Of a DNA stretch of 64,000 bases, positions 47,555 through 55,617 are shown in pieces. The position numbers and the translations under genes were made by a program. The DNA is from Sutterella wadsworthensis 2_1_59BFAA. Lineage in GTDB: Bacteria; Pseudomonadota; Gammaproteobacteria; Burkholderiales; Burkholderiaceae_F. Within the stretch, counting starts at the first letter, position 1. Every line of letters starts with the position of its first letter. Under the pieces are notes generated by a model, which worked only from the letters and a program-made list of their open reading frames with translations, was not told the DNA's origin and did no database searches. The stretch spans positions 141,455 through 205,454 of the forward strand of contig NZ_JH815514.1 in assembly GCF_000297775.1 (NCBI RefSeq), read 5' to 3'.

Positions 47555-49024
47555 ATGCTTTTAGGTGCAGTTGATCTTGGAAGCAACAGCTTCCGCGTAG
47601 AGATCGGCCGTGTTGACGGCGACCGCATCGTCACTCAGAGCTACTGGAAGGAAACCATTCGCATGGCCGCGGGCTTCGACAAGAACGGAGCCCTCACGCC
47701 CGAGATGCAGGAGAAGGCACTCGCCGCACTGAGCCGCTTCCACGAAAAGCTCGCAGGCCTTCCCGCCACCCAGGTGCGTGCCGTCGGCACGCAGGCGTTG
47801 CGCGAGGCCGCGAACTCCTCCGAATTCCTTCCCAAGGCTGAAGCTGCGCTCGGCTATCCCATCGGCATTCTGAGCGGCCACGAAGAGGCCCGCCTCGTCT
47901 TCAAGGGCTGTGCACGCACGTTGCCCCCGTCCGACAAGCGCCGTCTCGTCGTCGACATCGGCGGCGCGAGTACGGAGTTCGTCGTCGGCCAGGACCTTGA
48001 GGCCCAGGAATACGAGAGCTACCACGTCGGCTGCGTGAACACGTCGATGAAGTTCTTCGCCGACGGCGTCATCACCGCCGAAAAGCTCGACAAGGCAATC
48101 GTCGCCTGCTGCGCCGAGTTCAGCGAAGGCGAGCACAAGTTCAACGACACCAAGTTCGACGAAGCCTACGGCTCCGCCGGCACCTTCGGCGCCGTTTCCG
48201 ACATCTGCGTTGCGCAGGGCTGGAGCGACGGCGAAGTCACGCCCGAGCATCTTGAAAAGATCCGCGCGCTTCTGCTTCGCGCCGGGAACATCAACAACAT
48301 CCAGTTCCCCGGCCTCAAGCCCGACCGCCGCGAAGTCATCGCTGGCGGCTATGCCGTCCTCACCGCCGTCTACCGCACCGCAGGCATCAAGTCCATGCGT
48401 CCCGCCAGCGGCGCCCTTCGCGTGGGTCTTCTCTACGAACAGCTCGGCATCGTCCAGAACCGCGACACCCGCGACATCAGCGTCGACGCGATCATCCGCA
48501 CCTGCGGCGTGTCCCGCGAGCAAGCCGACATCGTCGCAGGCTACGCCGTTGAATTCCTCCGCATGCTCGACCCCGGCATCGATCCCGCCGCCCTCAAGCG
48601 CCTGCGCTGGGCCGCGCTCATGCATGAAGTCGGCACGACGATCTCGACGAGCCGCTACCACCGCCACGGCGAATACATCGTGAGCAATGCGGACCTGCCC
48701 GGATTCACGCGCACCGACCAGCAGTACATGGCTAAGCTGATCCTCGCCCAGCGAGGCGGCCTCGGCAAGGCCGAAGACTTCCTCAAGTCCCAAGCCAACA
48801 CCCGTCAGGTGCTCGCCATGCGCCTTGCCGTCATCTTCGCGCATGCCCGCAAGCCCGCGCCGCTTCCGCTCATCACGATCACCCGCAGCCTCAACAACTC
48901 GGTGCTCAACATCGCCATCGACCGCACCTGGCTTGAACAGCATCCCCTCACCGCCTACATGCTTCAGCAGGAGGCGGATGACTGGAAGAAGGTCGGCCGC
49001 GTGATCACCGTGACCACCTTCTGA
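47555..49024 (+). CDS. Ppx/GppA family phosphatase (exopolyphosphatase)
   Basis: A 489-residue ASKHA-fold enzyme. The phosphate 1 loop is VDLGSNSFRVEI, phosphate 2 is DIGGASTEF, and a C-terminal HD-like helical domain (about 310-489) has HEVG near residue 365. Such proteins hydrolyse polyphosphate (Ppx) or pppGpp (GppA); sequence alone does not separate them. It lies between ftsY and ftsE with gaps of 24 and 8 bases, so it is within the same operon. In E. coli ftsY, ftsE and ftsX are directly adjacent. Confidence 0.88.
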   Translation: MLLGAVDLGSNSFRVEIGRVDGDRIVTQSYWKETIRMAAGFDKNGALTPEMQEKALAALSRFHEKLAGLPATQVRAVGTQALREAANSSEFLPKAEAALGYPIGILSGHEEARLVFKGCARTLPPSDKRRLVVDIGGASTEFVVGQDLEAQEYESYHVGCVNTSMKFFADGVITAEKLDKAIVACCAEFSEGEHKFNDTKFDEAYGSAGTFGAVSDICVAQGWSDGEVTPEHLEKIRALLLRAGNINNIQFPGLKPDRREVIAGGYAVLTAVYRTAGIKSMRPASGALRVGLLYEQLGIVQNRDTRDISVDAIIRTCGVSREQADIVAGYAVEFLRMLDPGIDPAALKRLRWAALMHEVGTTISTSRYHRHGEYIVSNADLPGFTRTDQQYMAKLILAQRGGLGKAEDFLKSQANTRQVLAMRLAVIFAHARKPAPLPLITITRSLNNSVLNIAIDRTWLEQHPLTAYMLQQEADDWKKVGRVITVTTF

Positions 49025-49032
49025 GAGGTCTC

Positions 49033-49710
49033 ATGTCCGAAACCGAAGCACCCCTCCTGCAGCTGAACGGCGTGAGCGTCGTCTACGACGGTCATGCCGT
49101 CATCGACGACCTCAGTCTTGAAGTCGGACGCGGCGAATTCGTCGTCATTCACGGCAGCACGGGGTGCGGCAAAAGCACCATCCTCAGGCTCTTCGCCGGT
49201 CTCATCGACCCGACGAAGGGCGAAGTCGTCGTTGCGGGAGACCGCATTGACGAGTTCGACGAGGCCCAGCGCCGATGGCTCAGGCGCTCCATGGGCCTCA
49301 TGATGCAGGAGGAGCTTCTACTTGAGGACAGGACCGTTCTCGAAAACGTCATGTTGCCTGCGCTCGCAGCGGACGAAACGGCACAGGAAGCGCGCCGCAG
49401 GGCGCTTCTGGCCCTCAACAAGTGCGGCGCCGCTGATCTCGCCGACCTTCGTCCCTCGAGCCTCTCAGCTGGCCAACGCCAGATCGCCTGTCTGGCCCGC
49501 GCCGTCGTCAACCGTCCCGTGCTCATCCTTGCCGACGAGCCCGCGACGCACCTCGACAAGACGAACGCCCAGACGCTCATCAACCTTCTGAGCGCCTTTG
49601 CCCTCGCGGGCGTCACCGTCGTCGCCGCCACGCACCAGCATCTGACGCCGGAGGGCTGCCGTTCGCGCGAAATCACGCTCTCCGCGTCCAACAGGGGAGG
49701 CGCCGCATGA
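49033..49710 (+). CDS. ftsE: Cell division ATP-binding protein FtsE
   Basis: A 225-residue ABC ATPase that with FtsX transmits a signal across the membrane to cell-wall hydrolase activators at the septum. Walker A is GSTGCGKST (41-49) and Walker B is LILADEPATHLD. The signature reads LSAGQRQIACLARA instead of the usual LSGGQ. FtsE-type identity rests on the pairing with ftsX, which it overlaps by four bases (ATGA). GAGAGG precedes the ATG. Confidence 0.9.
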   Translation: MSETEAPLLQLNGVSVVYDGHAVIDDLSLEVGRGEFVVIHGSTGCGKSTILRLFAGLIDPTKGEVVVAGDRIDEFDEAQRRWLRRSMGLMMQEELLLEDRTVLENVMLPALAADETAQEARRRALLALNKCGAADLADLRPSSLSAGQRQIACLARAVVNRPVLILADEPATHLDKTNAQTLINLLSAFALAGVTVVAATHQHLTPEGCRSREITLSASNRGGAA

Positions 49711-50597
49711 GCTACGCCTCCTCGCGCGCCTGGGCGCTCAAGGAAACCTTCAGGGGCTTCCGCCAGAACTTCAGCCTCTTCTCGCTCGCGACCTTCCTGT
49801 CGGCGCTTGCGCTTTCCATTCCGCTCTTCATCTCGACGATCTTCTACGAGCTCGCCGAGCCCATCAGGCAGATTCCGACTTCCGTCGAAATCACCGTCTT
49901 CACGAAGTCGGGCACGGACATGGAGAAGCTCTCCAAAGCCGTGGCCGAAATCGAAACCATCGAGCGCGTCTCGCTCGTGCCCAAGGACGAGGCCATCCGA
50001 AGCCTGAATGAACATCTCGGGCTCAAGGACAAGGCGGTCAAGCACAATCCCCTTCCCGACATCCTGATCGCCACCGTCAGCAGCAGCACCTCGCCCGCAG
50101 GCGTCGACGCCGCCGCAGGCCGCATCGAAAAGATCGAGGGCGTGGACATGCTCGCCTACGAGACCGACTGGCGCGAAAAGCTCGACGCGCTCTCCAACGC
50201 GGCGCGTCTTGGCCTCCTCTGCCTCGGCATCGTCGTGCTCACGCTCGTCATGCTGGTTGTCGCCGCCTCCATCAGGCTCACGACTCTTTCCGTTCAGCCG
50301 CAGATGAAGGCCCTCTATCTTTTCGGCGCCTCTCCGTCCTTCGCCATGCGTCCGATCGCCTGGCGCGGCTTCATCCTGATGATGTCGGCAAGCCTCGGCG
50401 CCATTGCCATCACGTACGCAGGCCTCGCAGTCCTCGGCCACCCGATAGCCACCGTCGCCCGCCTCTACGAGGTCGAGCTCGCGCTTGCGCTTCCTCCCGT
50501 CGACTGGTGCGCTGGCTTCGTGATCATCTGCAGCCTGATCGGCTACATCATCGCCCTTCTTTCGGCTCAGGACGCCTGGCGAAAGGCCCGCCGCTGA
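49707..50597 (+). CDS. ftsX: Cell division protein FtsX
   Basis: A 296-residue four-helix membrane protein. The first helix is about 22-44. A periplasmic extracellular loop domain (about 45-165) with the conserved VSLVPKDEAI and PLPDILIATV follows. Three helices lie at about 170-195, 220-245 and 265-290. The periplasmic domain would recruit EnvC, whose gene is 3.7 kb downstream. It is followed by rpoH, as in E. coli. Confidence 0.92.
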   Translation: MSYASSRAWALKETFRGFRQNFSLFSLATFLSALALSIPLFISTIFYELAEPIRQIPTSVEITVFTKSGTDMEKLSKAVAEIETIERVSLVPKDEAIRSLNEHLGLKDKAVKHNPLPDILIATVSSSTSPAGVDAAAGRIEKIEGVDMLAYETDWREKLDALSNAARLGLLCLGIVVLTLVMLVVAASIRLTTLSVQPQMKALYLFGASPSFAMRPIAWRGFILMMSASLGAIAITYAGLAVLGHPIATVARLYEVELALALPPVDWCAGFVIICSLIGYIIALLSAQDAWRKARR

Positions 50598-50636
50598 CCC
50601 TGTTTCGAGAGACCGAGCATACGTTTTTTTTCCGGA

Positions 50637-50666
50637 TTGGGCGCGCCGATCGGTGCTACCATACAG
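50637..50666 (+). promoter_or_regulatory. Possible promoter upstream of rpoH
   Basis: TTGGGC (50637-50642) and, 17-18 bases on, CATACAG (50660-50666) lie in the 104-base ftsX-rpoH gap. The -10 match is poor. A run of eight T at 50623-50631 lacks a stem and is not a terminator. Confidence 0.3.
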
Positions 50667-50701
50667 TCTTTTCCGAATTTTCGGCTCCGACTCACCCACA
50701 A

Positions 50702-51628
50702 ATGACTGAGAAACCCAAAGGCACAGCCCTCGTCGCATACAAGGCACCCTCCGTACCGGCGCTCGTCGGTCCGCTCGGAGACCTCGAAGCCTTCATGCAC
50801 GCAGCCGAGCGTGCTCCGATCCTGACGCCCGAGGAGGAACGGTCCCTGGCCGTCCGTCTTCGCGACGACGGTGACGTGGAGGCCGCCCAGCGGCTCATTC
50901 TCAGCCATCTCCGCCTGGTCATCTCGATCGCCCGAGGCTTTCTCGGATACGGCCTGCCCTATGCGGACCTCATTCAGGAAGGCAACATCGGCCTCATGAA
51001 GGCCATCCGCCACTACGATCCGGACCGCGGCGCTCGCCTGATGACCTTTGCCGTGCACTGGATCCGCTCGGAAATTCAGGAATACATCATCCGCAACTGG
51101 CGAATCGTCAAGCTCGCCACCACGAAGAACCAGCGCAAGCTCTTCTTCAATCTGCGCCAGATGAAGGAGGATCCTCAGACGGCCCTCACCAACAGTCAGG
51201 CCGAACACATCGCGCTCGCGCTCGACGTCAAGCCCAAGGAGGTCCTCGAGATGGAGGAGCGCCTCTACGGTCAGGAGACGAGCCTCGACACGCCTTCGAA
51301 CGCCGACGACGATTCCGACAACGCGTTCACCCCGTCCGACTGGCTCACGCGCGAAAGCGACGAACCCGAAGCCATCCTCGAGGAAAAGGAGCACCAGCGC
51401 CTTGAAGGCGAAGGCCTGCAGATGGCCCTGCGCTCGCTCGACGAGCGCAGCCGCCGCATCATCACGGCCCGCTACCTGAATCTCGACAAGGAAGGCAACA
51501 GCAAGGCCGTCACGCTGCAGGAACTTGCCAACGAGTTCGGCGTCTCGGCAGAGCGCATCCGCCAGATCGAGAAGCTCGCCATCCAGAAGATGCGTCAGAC
51601 TCTTGAGCAGGCCCACTATTCGGAATAG
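50702..51628 (+). CDS. rpoH: RNA polymerase heat-shock sigma factor RpoH (sigma-32)
   Basis: A 308-residue group 3 sigma factor. Region 2 is HLRLVISIARGFLGYGLPYADLIQEGNIGLMKAIRHYDPDRGAR with the -10-binding helix after it. The RpoH-specific box QRKLFFNLR is at 144-152. Region 4.2 has a helix-turn-helix LQELANEFGVSAERIRQIE. It directs heat-shock chaperone and protease genes. ATG 50702 gives the usual N-terminus; an upstream open frame overlapping ftsX is not coding. Position after ftsEX is conserved in gammaproteobacteria and some betaproteobacteria. Confidence 0.95.
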   Translation: MTEKPKGTALVAYKAPSVPALVGPLGDLEAFMHAAERAPILTPEEERSLAVRLRDDGDVEAAQRLILSHLRLVISIARGFLGYGLPYADLIQEGNIGLMKAIRHYDPDRGARLMTFAVHWIRSEIQEYIIRNWRIVKLATTKNQRKLFFNLRQMKEDPQTALTNSQAEHIALALDVKPKEVLEMEERLYGQETSLDTPSNADDDSDNAFTPSDWLTRESDEPEAILEEKEHQRLEGEGLQMALRSLDERSRRIITARYLNLDKEGNSKAVTLQELANEFGVSAERIRQIEKLAIQKMRQTLEQAHYSE

Positions 51629-51636
51629 TCTCCAAC

Positions 51637-52107
51637 ATGTTCAACGTCGTTCTGGTTCATCCCGAAATTCCGCCCAACACGGGCAACGTCATCCGCCTCT
51701 GCGCCAACACGGGCTGCACGCTTCACCTTGTGAAGCCGCTCGGTTTCTCCCTTGACGACAAGCACATGAAGCGCGCGGGGCTCGACTATCACGAGTACGC
51801 GACGATCCGCATCCACGAATCGTGGGAGGCGTTTCTCGAGTCCGAGCATCCCGACGTCTCCTGCATGTACGCCATGACGACGCACGGCTCGCATCCGTTT
51901 GCGGACTCGAGCTTTACGCCGGGCGACTGGTTCGTCTTCGGCTGCGAAGGCTCCGGCCTTCCCGAAGGCATCCGCAACTCCTTCCCCGAGGCGCAGCGCA
52001 TCCGCCTGCCTATGCGGCCGAAGAACCGCAGCCTCAACCTGAGCAATGCCGTTGCCGTCACCGTCTTTGAGGCATGGCGTCAGAACGGCTACGACGGCGG
52101 CATCTGA
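51637..52107 (+). CDS. trmL: tRNA (cytidine(34)-2'-O)-methyltransferase TrmL
   Basis: A 156-residue SPOUT methyltransferase of the wobble base of tRNA-Leu. It shows VLVHPEIPPNTGNVIRLCANTG, the deep knot FGCEGSGLP and the C-terminal RIRLPMRPKNRSLNLSNAVAV. Length equals E. coli TrmL (157). It starts 8 bases after rpoH and probably shares its transcript. Confidence 0.94.
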   Translation: MFNVVLVHPEIPPNTGNVIRLCANTGCTLHLVKPLGFSLDDKHMKRAGLDYHEYATIRIHESWEAFLESEHPDVSCMYAMTTHGSHPFADSSFTPGDWFVFGCEGSGLPEGIRNSFPEAQRIRLPMRPKNRSLNLSNAVAVTVFEAWRQNGYDGGI

Positions 52108-52132
52108 ACCCGCCGTCCAAGAATCGGACAAG

Positions 52133-52166
52133 AAAAAAGGGCATCCCACGCGGGCGCCCTTTCTCT
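52133..52166. terminator. Terminator between trmL and the response regulator gene
   Basis: An outer 7-bp stem (52136-52142 with 52156-52162) and inner CCC/GGG pairing, with T on the plus side and an A-run at its left edge that gives T on the minus side. It lies between convergent genes. Confidence 0.75.
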
Positions 52167-52198
52167 TGAGCGGTACAGCAGGCGTCAGCCTGCCTGCA

Positions 52199-52861
52199 TC
52201 AGTCGAGTTCCTTGTCGAGACCGTGCTCGACCGCGTAGATGGCGGCCTGAACACGGCTCGAAAGGCCTAGCTTGCGCAGGCAGCTCTGAACATGGACCTT
52301 GACCGTGCTTTCGGCAAGATTCATGGCGCGGGCGATCTCCTTGTTGGAGACGCCGCGGGCAAGCCAGGCGAGCGTTTGGCGTTCGCGACGCGTGAGCGCC
52401 GTCATTTCCATGTCCTGCGCGTTACGCGGTTCAGGATCGGCAAAGCGGTTGACGAACTTCGTCATCATCTGCGGCGCAATGATGCTTTCGCCGTTGTAGG
52501 CGGAGCGAATGGCGCGAAGCAGGTAGTCCTGATCGATCTTCTTGAGCAGATAACCGCGGGCGCCCAGACGCAGGCATTCCGCGAGGGTCTCGCAGTCCTC
52601 GCTCACCGTGAGCATCAGAACCGCCAGGCCGGGATGGGATTCATGGATCTGGGCCATGGCCTCGCAGCCGTTCATGCTCGGCATGTCCACGTCAAGCAGA
52701 ACAACGTCAGGATCCAGCTGTTCGACAAGCTTGACGCCTTCCAGACCGTCGCTGGCCTCGCCAATCACCTCGAAGTCAGGCTGCCTCTGAAGAAGGGCCT
52801 TGACACCGCTGCGAAACAGCGTGTGGTCATCGACCAAAATAATGCGGATGCTTTGAGTCAT
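52199..52861 (-). CDS. NarL/LuxR-family response regulator (orphan)
   Basis: A 220-residue regulator. The receiver domain has VDDH, phospho-Asp in VVLLDVDMPS and conserved Lys in YLLKK. The C-terminal LuxR-type HTH is LTRRERQTLAWLARGVSNKEIARAMNLAESTVKVHVQSCLRKL. ATG 52861 is used because it starts directly before the receiver; the frame is open to 52936. No histidine kinase gene lies nearby, so its partner must be elsewhere. Resemblance to NarL/UhpA-type regulators does not identify the signal. Confidence 0.88.
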   Translation of the reverse strand: MTQSIRIILVDDHTLFRSGVKALLQRQPDFEVIGEASDGLEGVKLVEQLDPDVVLLDVDMPSMNGCEAMAQIHESHPGLAVLMLTVSEDCETLAECLRLGARGYLLKKIDQDYLLRAIRSAYNGESIIAPQMMTKFVNRFADPEPRNAQDMEMTALTRRERQTLAWLARGVSNKEIARAMNLAESTVKVHVQSCLRKLGLSSRVQAAIYAVEHGLDKELD

Positions 52862-53011
52862 TTTTTTCAATCCCGAGAGCGGCTCCGACTCAAATGCGGC
52901 AAGGCGGGGCTGCTTGGCAAATTCGGAGTCGAACAATTTTTGAACAGTCTTTCCATTGTACCAACATCACCCGCCGCATTTTGCTTAAGAACGCCTGCTC
53001 GCCAACACCTG

Positions 53012-53045
53012 AAAAAACGAAAGGCAGCCCGAAGGCTGCCTTTCG
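53012..53045 (-). terminator. Terminator after secB
   Basis: A perfect 12-bp stem (53018-53029 with 53034-53045, loop of 4). Read on the minus strand it is followed by six T (53017-53012). Confidence 0.92.
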
Positions 53046-53065
53046 CCGGCGAATCAAAGTACCAA

Positions 53066-53578
53066 TCAGGCCTGAGCGGCGCCTTCGGCTTCAGCCTGAG
53101 CCTGGGCGAGACGCTGCTGGTAAAGAACTTCAAAGTTCACTTCAGGCAGATGGACCGGCGGAACATTGGCGCGGTTCATCAGGTCGGCGAGGTTGGCGCG
53201 GAGGTACGGATAGACCATGGCCGGGCAGACGACATTCGTGACATGCTGCAGGGCCTCGACCGGAATGCCGTGGATGGCGAAAAGACCAGACTGCGTGCCT
53301 TCGACGAGGATAATCACCTTGTCGGCGGCCTTGACCGTGATGGTGCCGCGGACGGTCACGTCGTAAAGGGCTTCGGCAACCGTCTTCTGGCTGACTTCAA
53401 ACTTGATGTCGACCTGCGGCTGTTCCTGCTGGGCCTGCAGAAGGATTTCAGGAGCATGCGGCATTTCAAGGGAGGCGTCCTTGAGGTAGCAGCGCTGAAG
53501 CTGGAACACGGGTTCCGGAGCGGCTTCCTGCTGGGGCTGCTGATTATCCTGATGCTGGGCGTTTTCGTTTTCTGCCAT
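53066..53578 (-). CDS. secB: Protein-export chaperone SecB
   Basis: A 170-residue tetrameric chaperone that holds preproteins unfolded for SecA. It shows FQLQRCYLKDASLEMPHAPEI, the central VTVRGTITVKAADKVIILVEGTQSGLF and CPAMVYPYLRANLADL. A Gln/Asn/Glu-rich N-terminal extension (about 4-22) and an Ala/Gln-rich tail flank the fold. Start ATG 53578 has AAGGA upstream. A glutaredoxin gene that often lies between yibN and secB is missing here. Confidence 0.96.
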   Translation of the reverse strand: MAENENAQHQDNQQPQQEAAPEPVFQLQRCYLKDASLEMPHAPEILLQAQQEQPQVDIKFEVSQKTVAEALYDVTVRGTITVKAADKVIILVEGTQSGLFAIHGIPVEALQHVTNVVCPAMVYPYLRANLADLMNRANVPPVHLPEVNFEVLYQQRLAQAQAEAEGAAQA

Positions 53579-53690
53579 TTTGGATTCCTTGCCCGGCGGC
53601 CTCGCGGGCAACCGGAATTAAACAACTGACGAGAATGCCCGGCGAACCCTTTCGTCAGGCACTTTATTTGGATATGGGGATGATTTCGAA

Positions 53691-54092
53691 TTATTCAAGC
53701 GGCATCTTGGCCTGCAGCCAGCCGACGATGCCTCGCTCGAGGATGGTCACCCGTTGGAAGCCCACGCCGCGAAGCAGTCGGGCGACGGGACGGGAGCCCG
53801 CGCCGGTCTGGTCAACGAGGATCACGGGGCGCTCGCGCTTGAGCTTGCCGAATTCGTTCTGGATCTGGTCGGCGGGAATGTTGCGGCTGTTGGCGATGTG
53901 TCCCTTCGCGAAGTCGGCCGCCTTGCGGACGTCGACGATCTGGGCACCCTGGCGATTGATGAGCTCGGTCGCCTGAGCGGGCGAGACTTCGGGAGCGTAG
54001 CGGCGGGTGTTGATGACGGGAATGAGAAGACCGAGGACGGAAACCGCGATCACGACGATCAGCAGGCTGTTGTCAATGAGAAACTGCGACAT
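53691..54092 (-). CDS. YibN-like membrane-anchored rhodanese domain protein
   Basis: A 133-residue protein with an N-terminal membrane helix (about 8-28) and a rhodanese fold (about 36-130; IVDVRKAADFAKGHIANS). The active-site loop reads ILVDQTGAGSR, with Asp94 where sulfurtransferases have the catalytic Cys, so it should lack sulfurtransferase activity. E. coli YibN, also encoded near secB, likewise has no Cys at that position. The gap to secB (53612-53690) shows nothing notable. The cellular role is not known. Confidence 0.85.
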   Translation of the reverse strand: MSQFLIDNSLLIVVIAVSVLGLLIPVINTRRYAPEVSPAQATELINRQGAQIVDVRKAADFAKGHIANSRNIPADQIQNEFGKLKRERPVILVDQTGAGSRPVARLLRGVGFQRVTILERGIVGWLQAKMPLE

Positions 54093-54216
54093 GTTTATTG
54101 CGTTCGATTATGGATCGGAAGCCCCCTGATCCCCGCACTCTGACGAGTGCCGCCGGAGCAGAGGCGAATCCAATGATTGTAGACGAGATGCACACTCATC
54201 GGGCTCTTTTGCCGCT

Positions 54217-54303
54217 ATGATGAGCATCATGGAAAGCGCGAACTTTCCTTTTGTTTTGCTTTTGTTTTTGCCTAGCCGATCCACGCCGTACTTCGCACCG
54301 TGA
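54217..54303 (+). CDS. Possible 28-codon leader ORF overlapping the envC start
   Basis: ATG 54217 opens a 28-codon frame with a hydrophobic core (FPFVLLLFLP). Its TGA (54301-54303) overlaps the GTG start of the EnvC-like gene (54300-54302) in a four-base GTGA junction. That gene has no Shine-Dalgarno of its own, so coupling to this ORF would explain its translation. Against it, the ORF also lacks a Shine-Dalgarno, and its length is within what chance allows. An ATG at 54229 is another possible start. Confidence 0.25.
   Translation: MMSIMESANFPFVLLLFLPSRSTPYFAP
54231..54260 (+). terminator. Terminator-like hairpin in the envC leader
   Basis: A 6-bp stem (54231-54236 with 54243-54248) is followed directly by TTTTGTTTTG. 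It lies about 10 bases after a TATGAT (54216-54221) and upstream of the envC start, so it could be an attenuator. Confidence 0.4.
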
Positions 54304-55562
54304 AGCCCTTCCGTCTGAAATTCCTCTGCACCGCCTGCCTTGCCGGCGCATTGTGGCTCTCCCCGATGCACGACGGCTCGGACGCGCTTGCCGCCTCCGC
54401 CCAGCAGAAGGCTGCCCAGGAAAAGAAGCGCGTCGAGGGCCAGCGCGCCAACATCGAGCAGAAGCTGCAGAGCCTGCAGGCCGAGCTCGATGCACGCGAA
54501 GCGCGCAGCGAGGAGGCCAGCCAGGCGCTCAAGACCGCCGATCAGGCCATCTCGCAGGCCAACCGAAAGCTTCGCGACCTTCGCGAGGAAAAGCGCGGGG
54601 TCGAGGACGAGCTAGCCAAGCTCCGCAAGAGCGGCAACAACGTGGCCGACAATCTCAAGGACGCTGAAAACACCGTCGCCCAGATCGCCAAGGCTCAGTA
54701 CATCAACAGCAGGCGAAGCCACTGGCAGAACCTGATCGGAGGCATCAACCCGAGCACGCTCGCCAGTGACAAGGGCAAGCTCGAGTATCTGGCCCGCACG
54801 CAGCAGGCGGCTATCGACGATCTTGAAGAGCGTCAGAGCAACATCCGCAACCTCTCCGAAAAACACCTCAAGCAGCACCACGAGCTCGCACGCATCCAAC
54901 AGGAGGAGGAAAAGGAGCGCAAGTCCCTTCTCAAGGAGAAGCAGGAGCGCCAGCAAGCCTACGGCAAGCTTCAGTCCGAGATCAAGTCGCGTCAGGCCCG
55001 CATCGACAAGCTCAAGAAGGATCAGGCGCGCCTGAGTTCACTTGTGGCCGCAATCGACGCGCGCCTCGAAAAGGAACGCCGTCAGGCGGAGCAGGTCGCC
55101 AAAAAGCAGGCCATCCGCCCGCCGTCCAAAAAGCAGAACGCCTCCTATGCGCCGCAGGTCGGCAGCTTCGGCAAGCTCAAGGGACGCCTGACCCGTCCCG
55201 TCAAGGGCACCGTGGTCGGCCGCTTCGGCACCGAGCGTCAGGATCAGCCGGGCACCACCTGGCAGGGCATGCAGTTCCGGGCACAGGAAGGCTCGGAGGT
55301 TTCCGCCTGCGCAGCCGGCAAGGTCGTCTTCTCCGACTGGCTTCGCGGCTTCGGCAACCTCATCATCATCGACCACGGCAATACATATATGTCGATTTAT
55401 GGCAACAATGAATCGATCTTCACGAACGTGGGCGACACCGTCAAACAAGGCGAAACAATTAGTTCCGTAGGCATTTCGGGAGGCCTTGGCGAGCCGGGCT
55501 TATACTTTGAGCTCCGCTACAAGGGCAAGCCGATCAATCCCCAGCCCTGGCTGAAACCGTAA
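54300..55562 (+). CDS. envC: EnvC-like murein hydrolase activator
   Basis: A 420-residue periplasmic protein: signal peptide (about 1-32), a long coiled coil (about 35-270) and a C-terminal LytM domain (about 305-418). The LytM zinc ligands are missing: the position of the usual HxG-hydrophobic-D motif reads WQGMQF. This makes it a degenerate activator like EnvC, not an endopeptidase. EnvC is recruited by FtsX and switches on amidases AmiA/AmiB at the septum; ftsEX lie at 49033-50597. The start is GTG 54300, since an in-frame stop lies at 54273. The protease gene downstream is commonly in the same operon. Confidence 0.9.
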   Translation: MKPFRLKFLCTACLAGALWLSPMHDGSDALAASAQQKAAQEKKRVEGQRANIEQKLQSLQAELDAREARSEEASQALKTADQAISQANRKLRDLREEKRGVEDELAKLRKSGNNVADNLKDAENTVAQIAKAQYINSRRSHWQNLIGGINPSTLASDKGKLEYLARTQQAAIDDLEERQSNIRNLSEKHLKQHHELARIQQEEEKERKSLLKEKQERQQAYGKLQSEIKSRQARIDKLKKDQARLSSLVAAIDARLEKERRQAEQVAKKQAIRPPSKKQNASYAPQVGSFGKLKGRLTRPVKGTVVGRFGTERQDQPGTTWQGMQFRAQEGSEVSACAAGKVVFSDWLRGFGNLIIIDHGNTYMSIYGNNESIFTNVGDTVKQGETISSVGISGGLGEPGLYFELRYKGKPINPQPWLKP

Positions 55563-55617
55563 CCCATCCCGCCCCATGAGGAAGCCCTCCTCTCCAGTCG
55601 GGCACCTAAAAATCATC

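Noticed and set aside
50623-50631. T-run downstream of ftsX as a terminator
   Set aside because: No stable stem precedes it.
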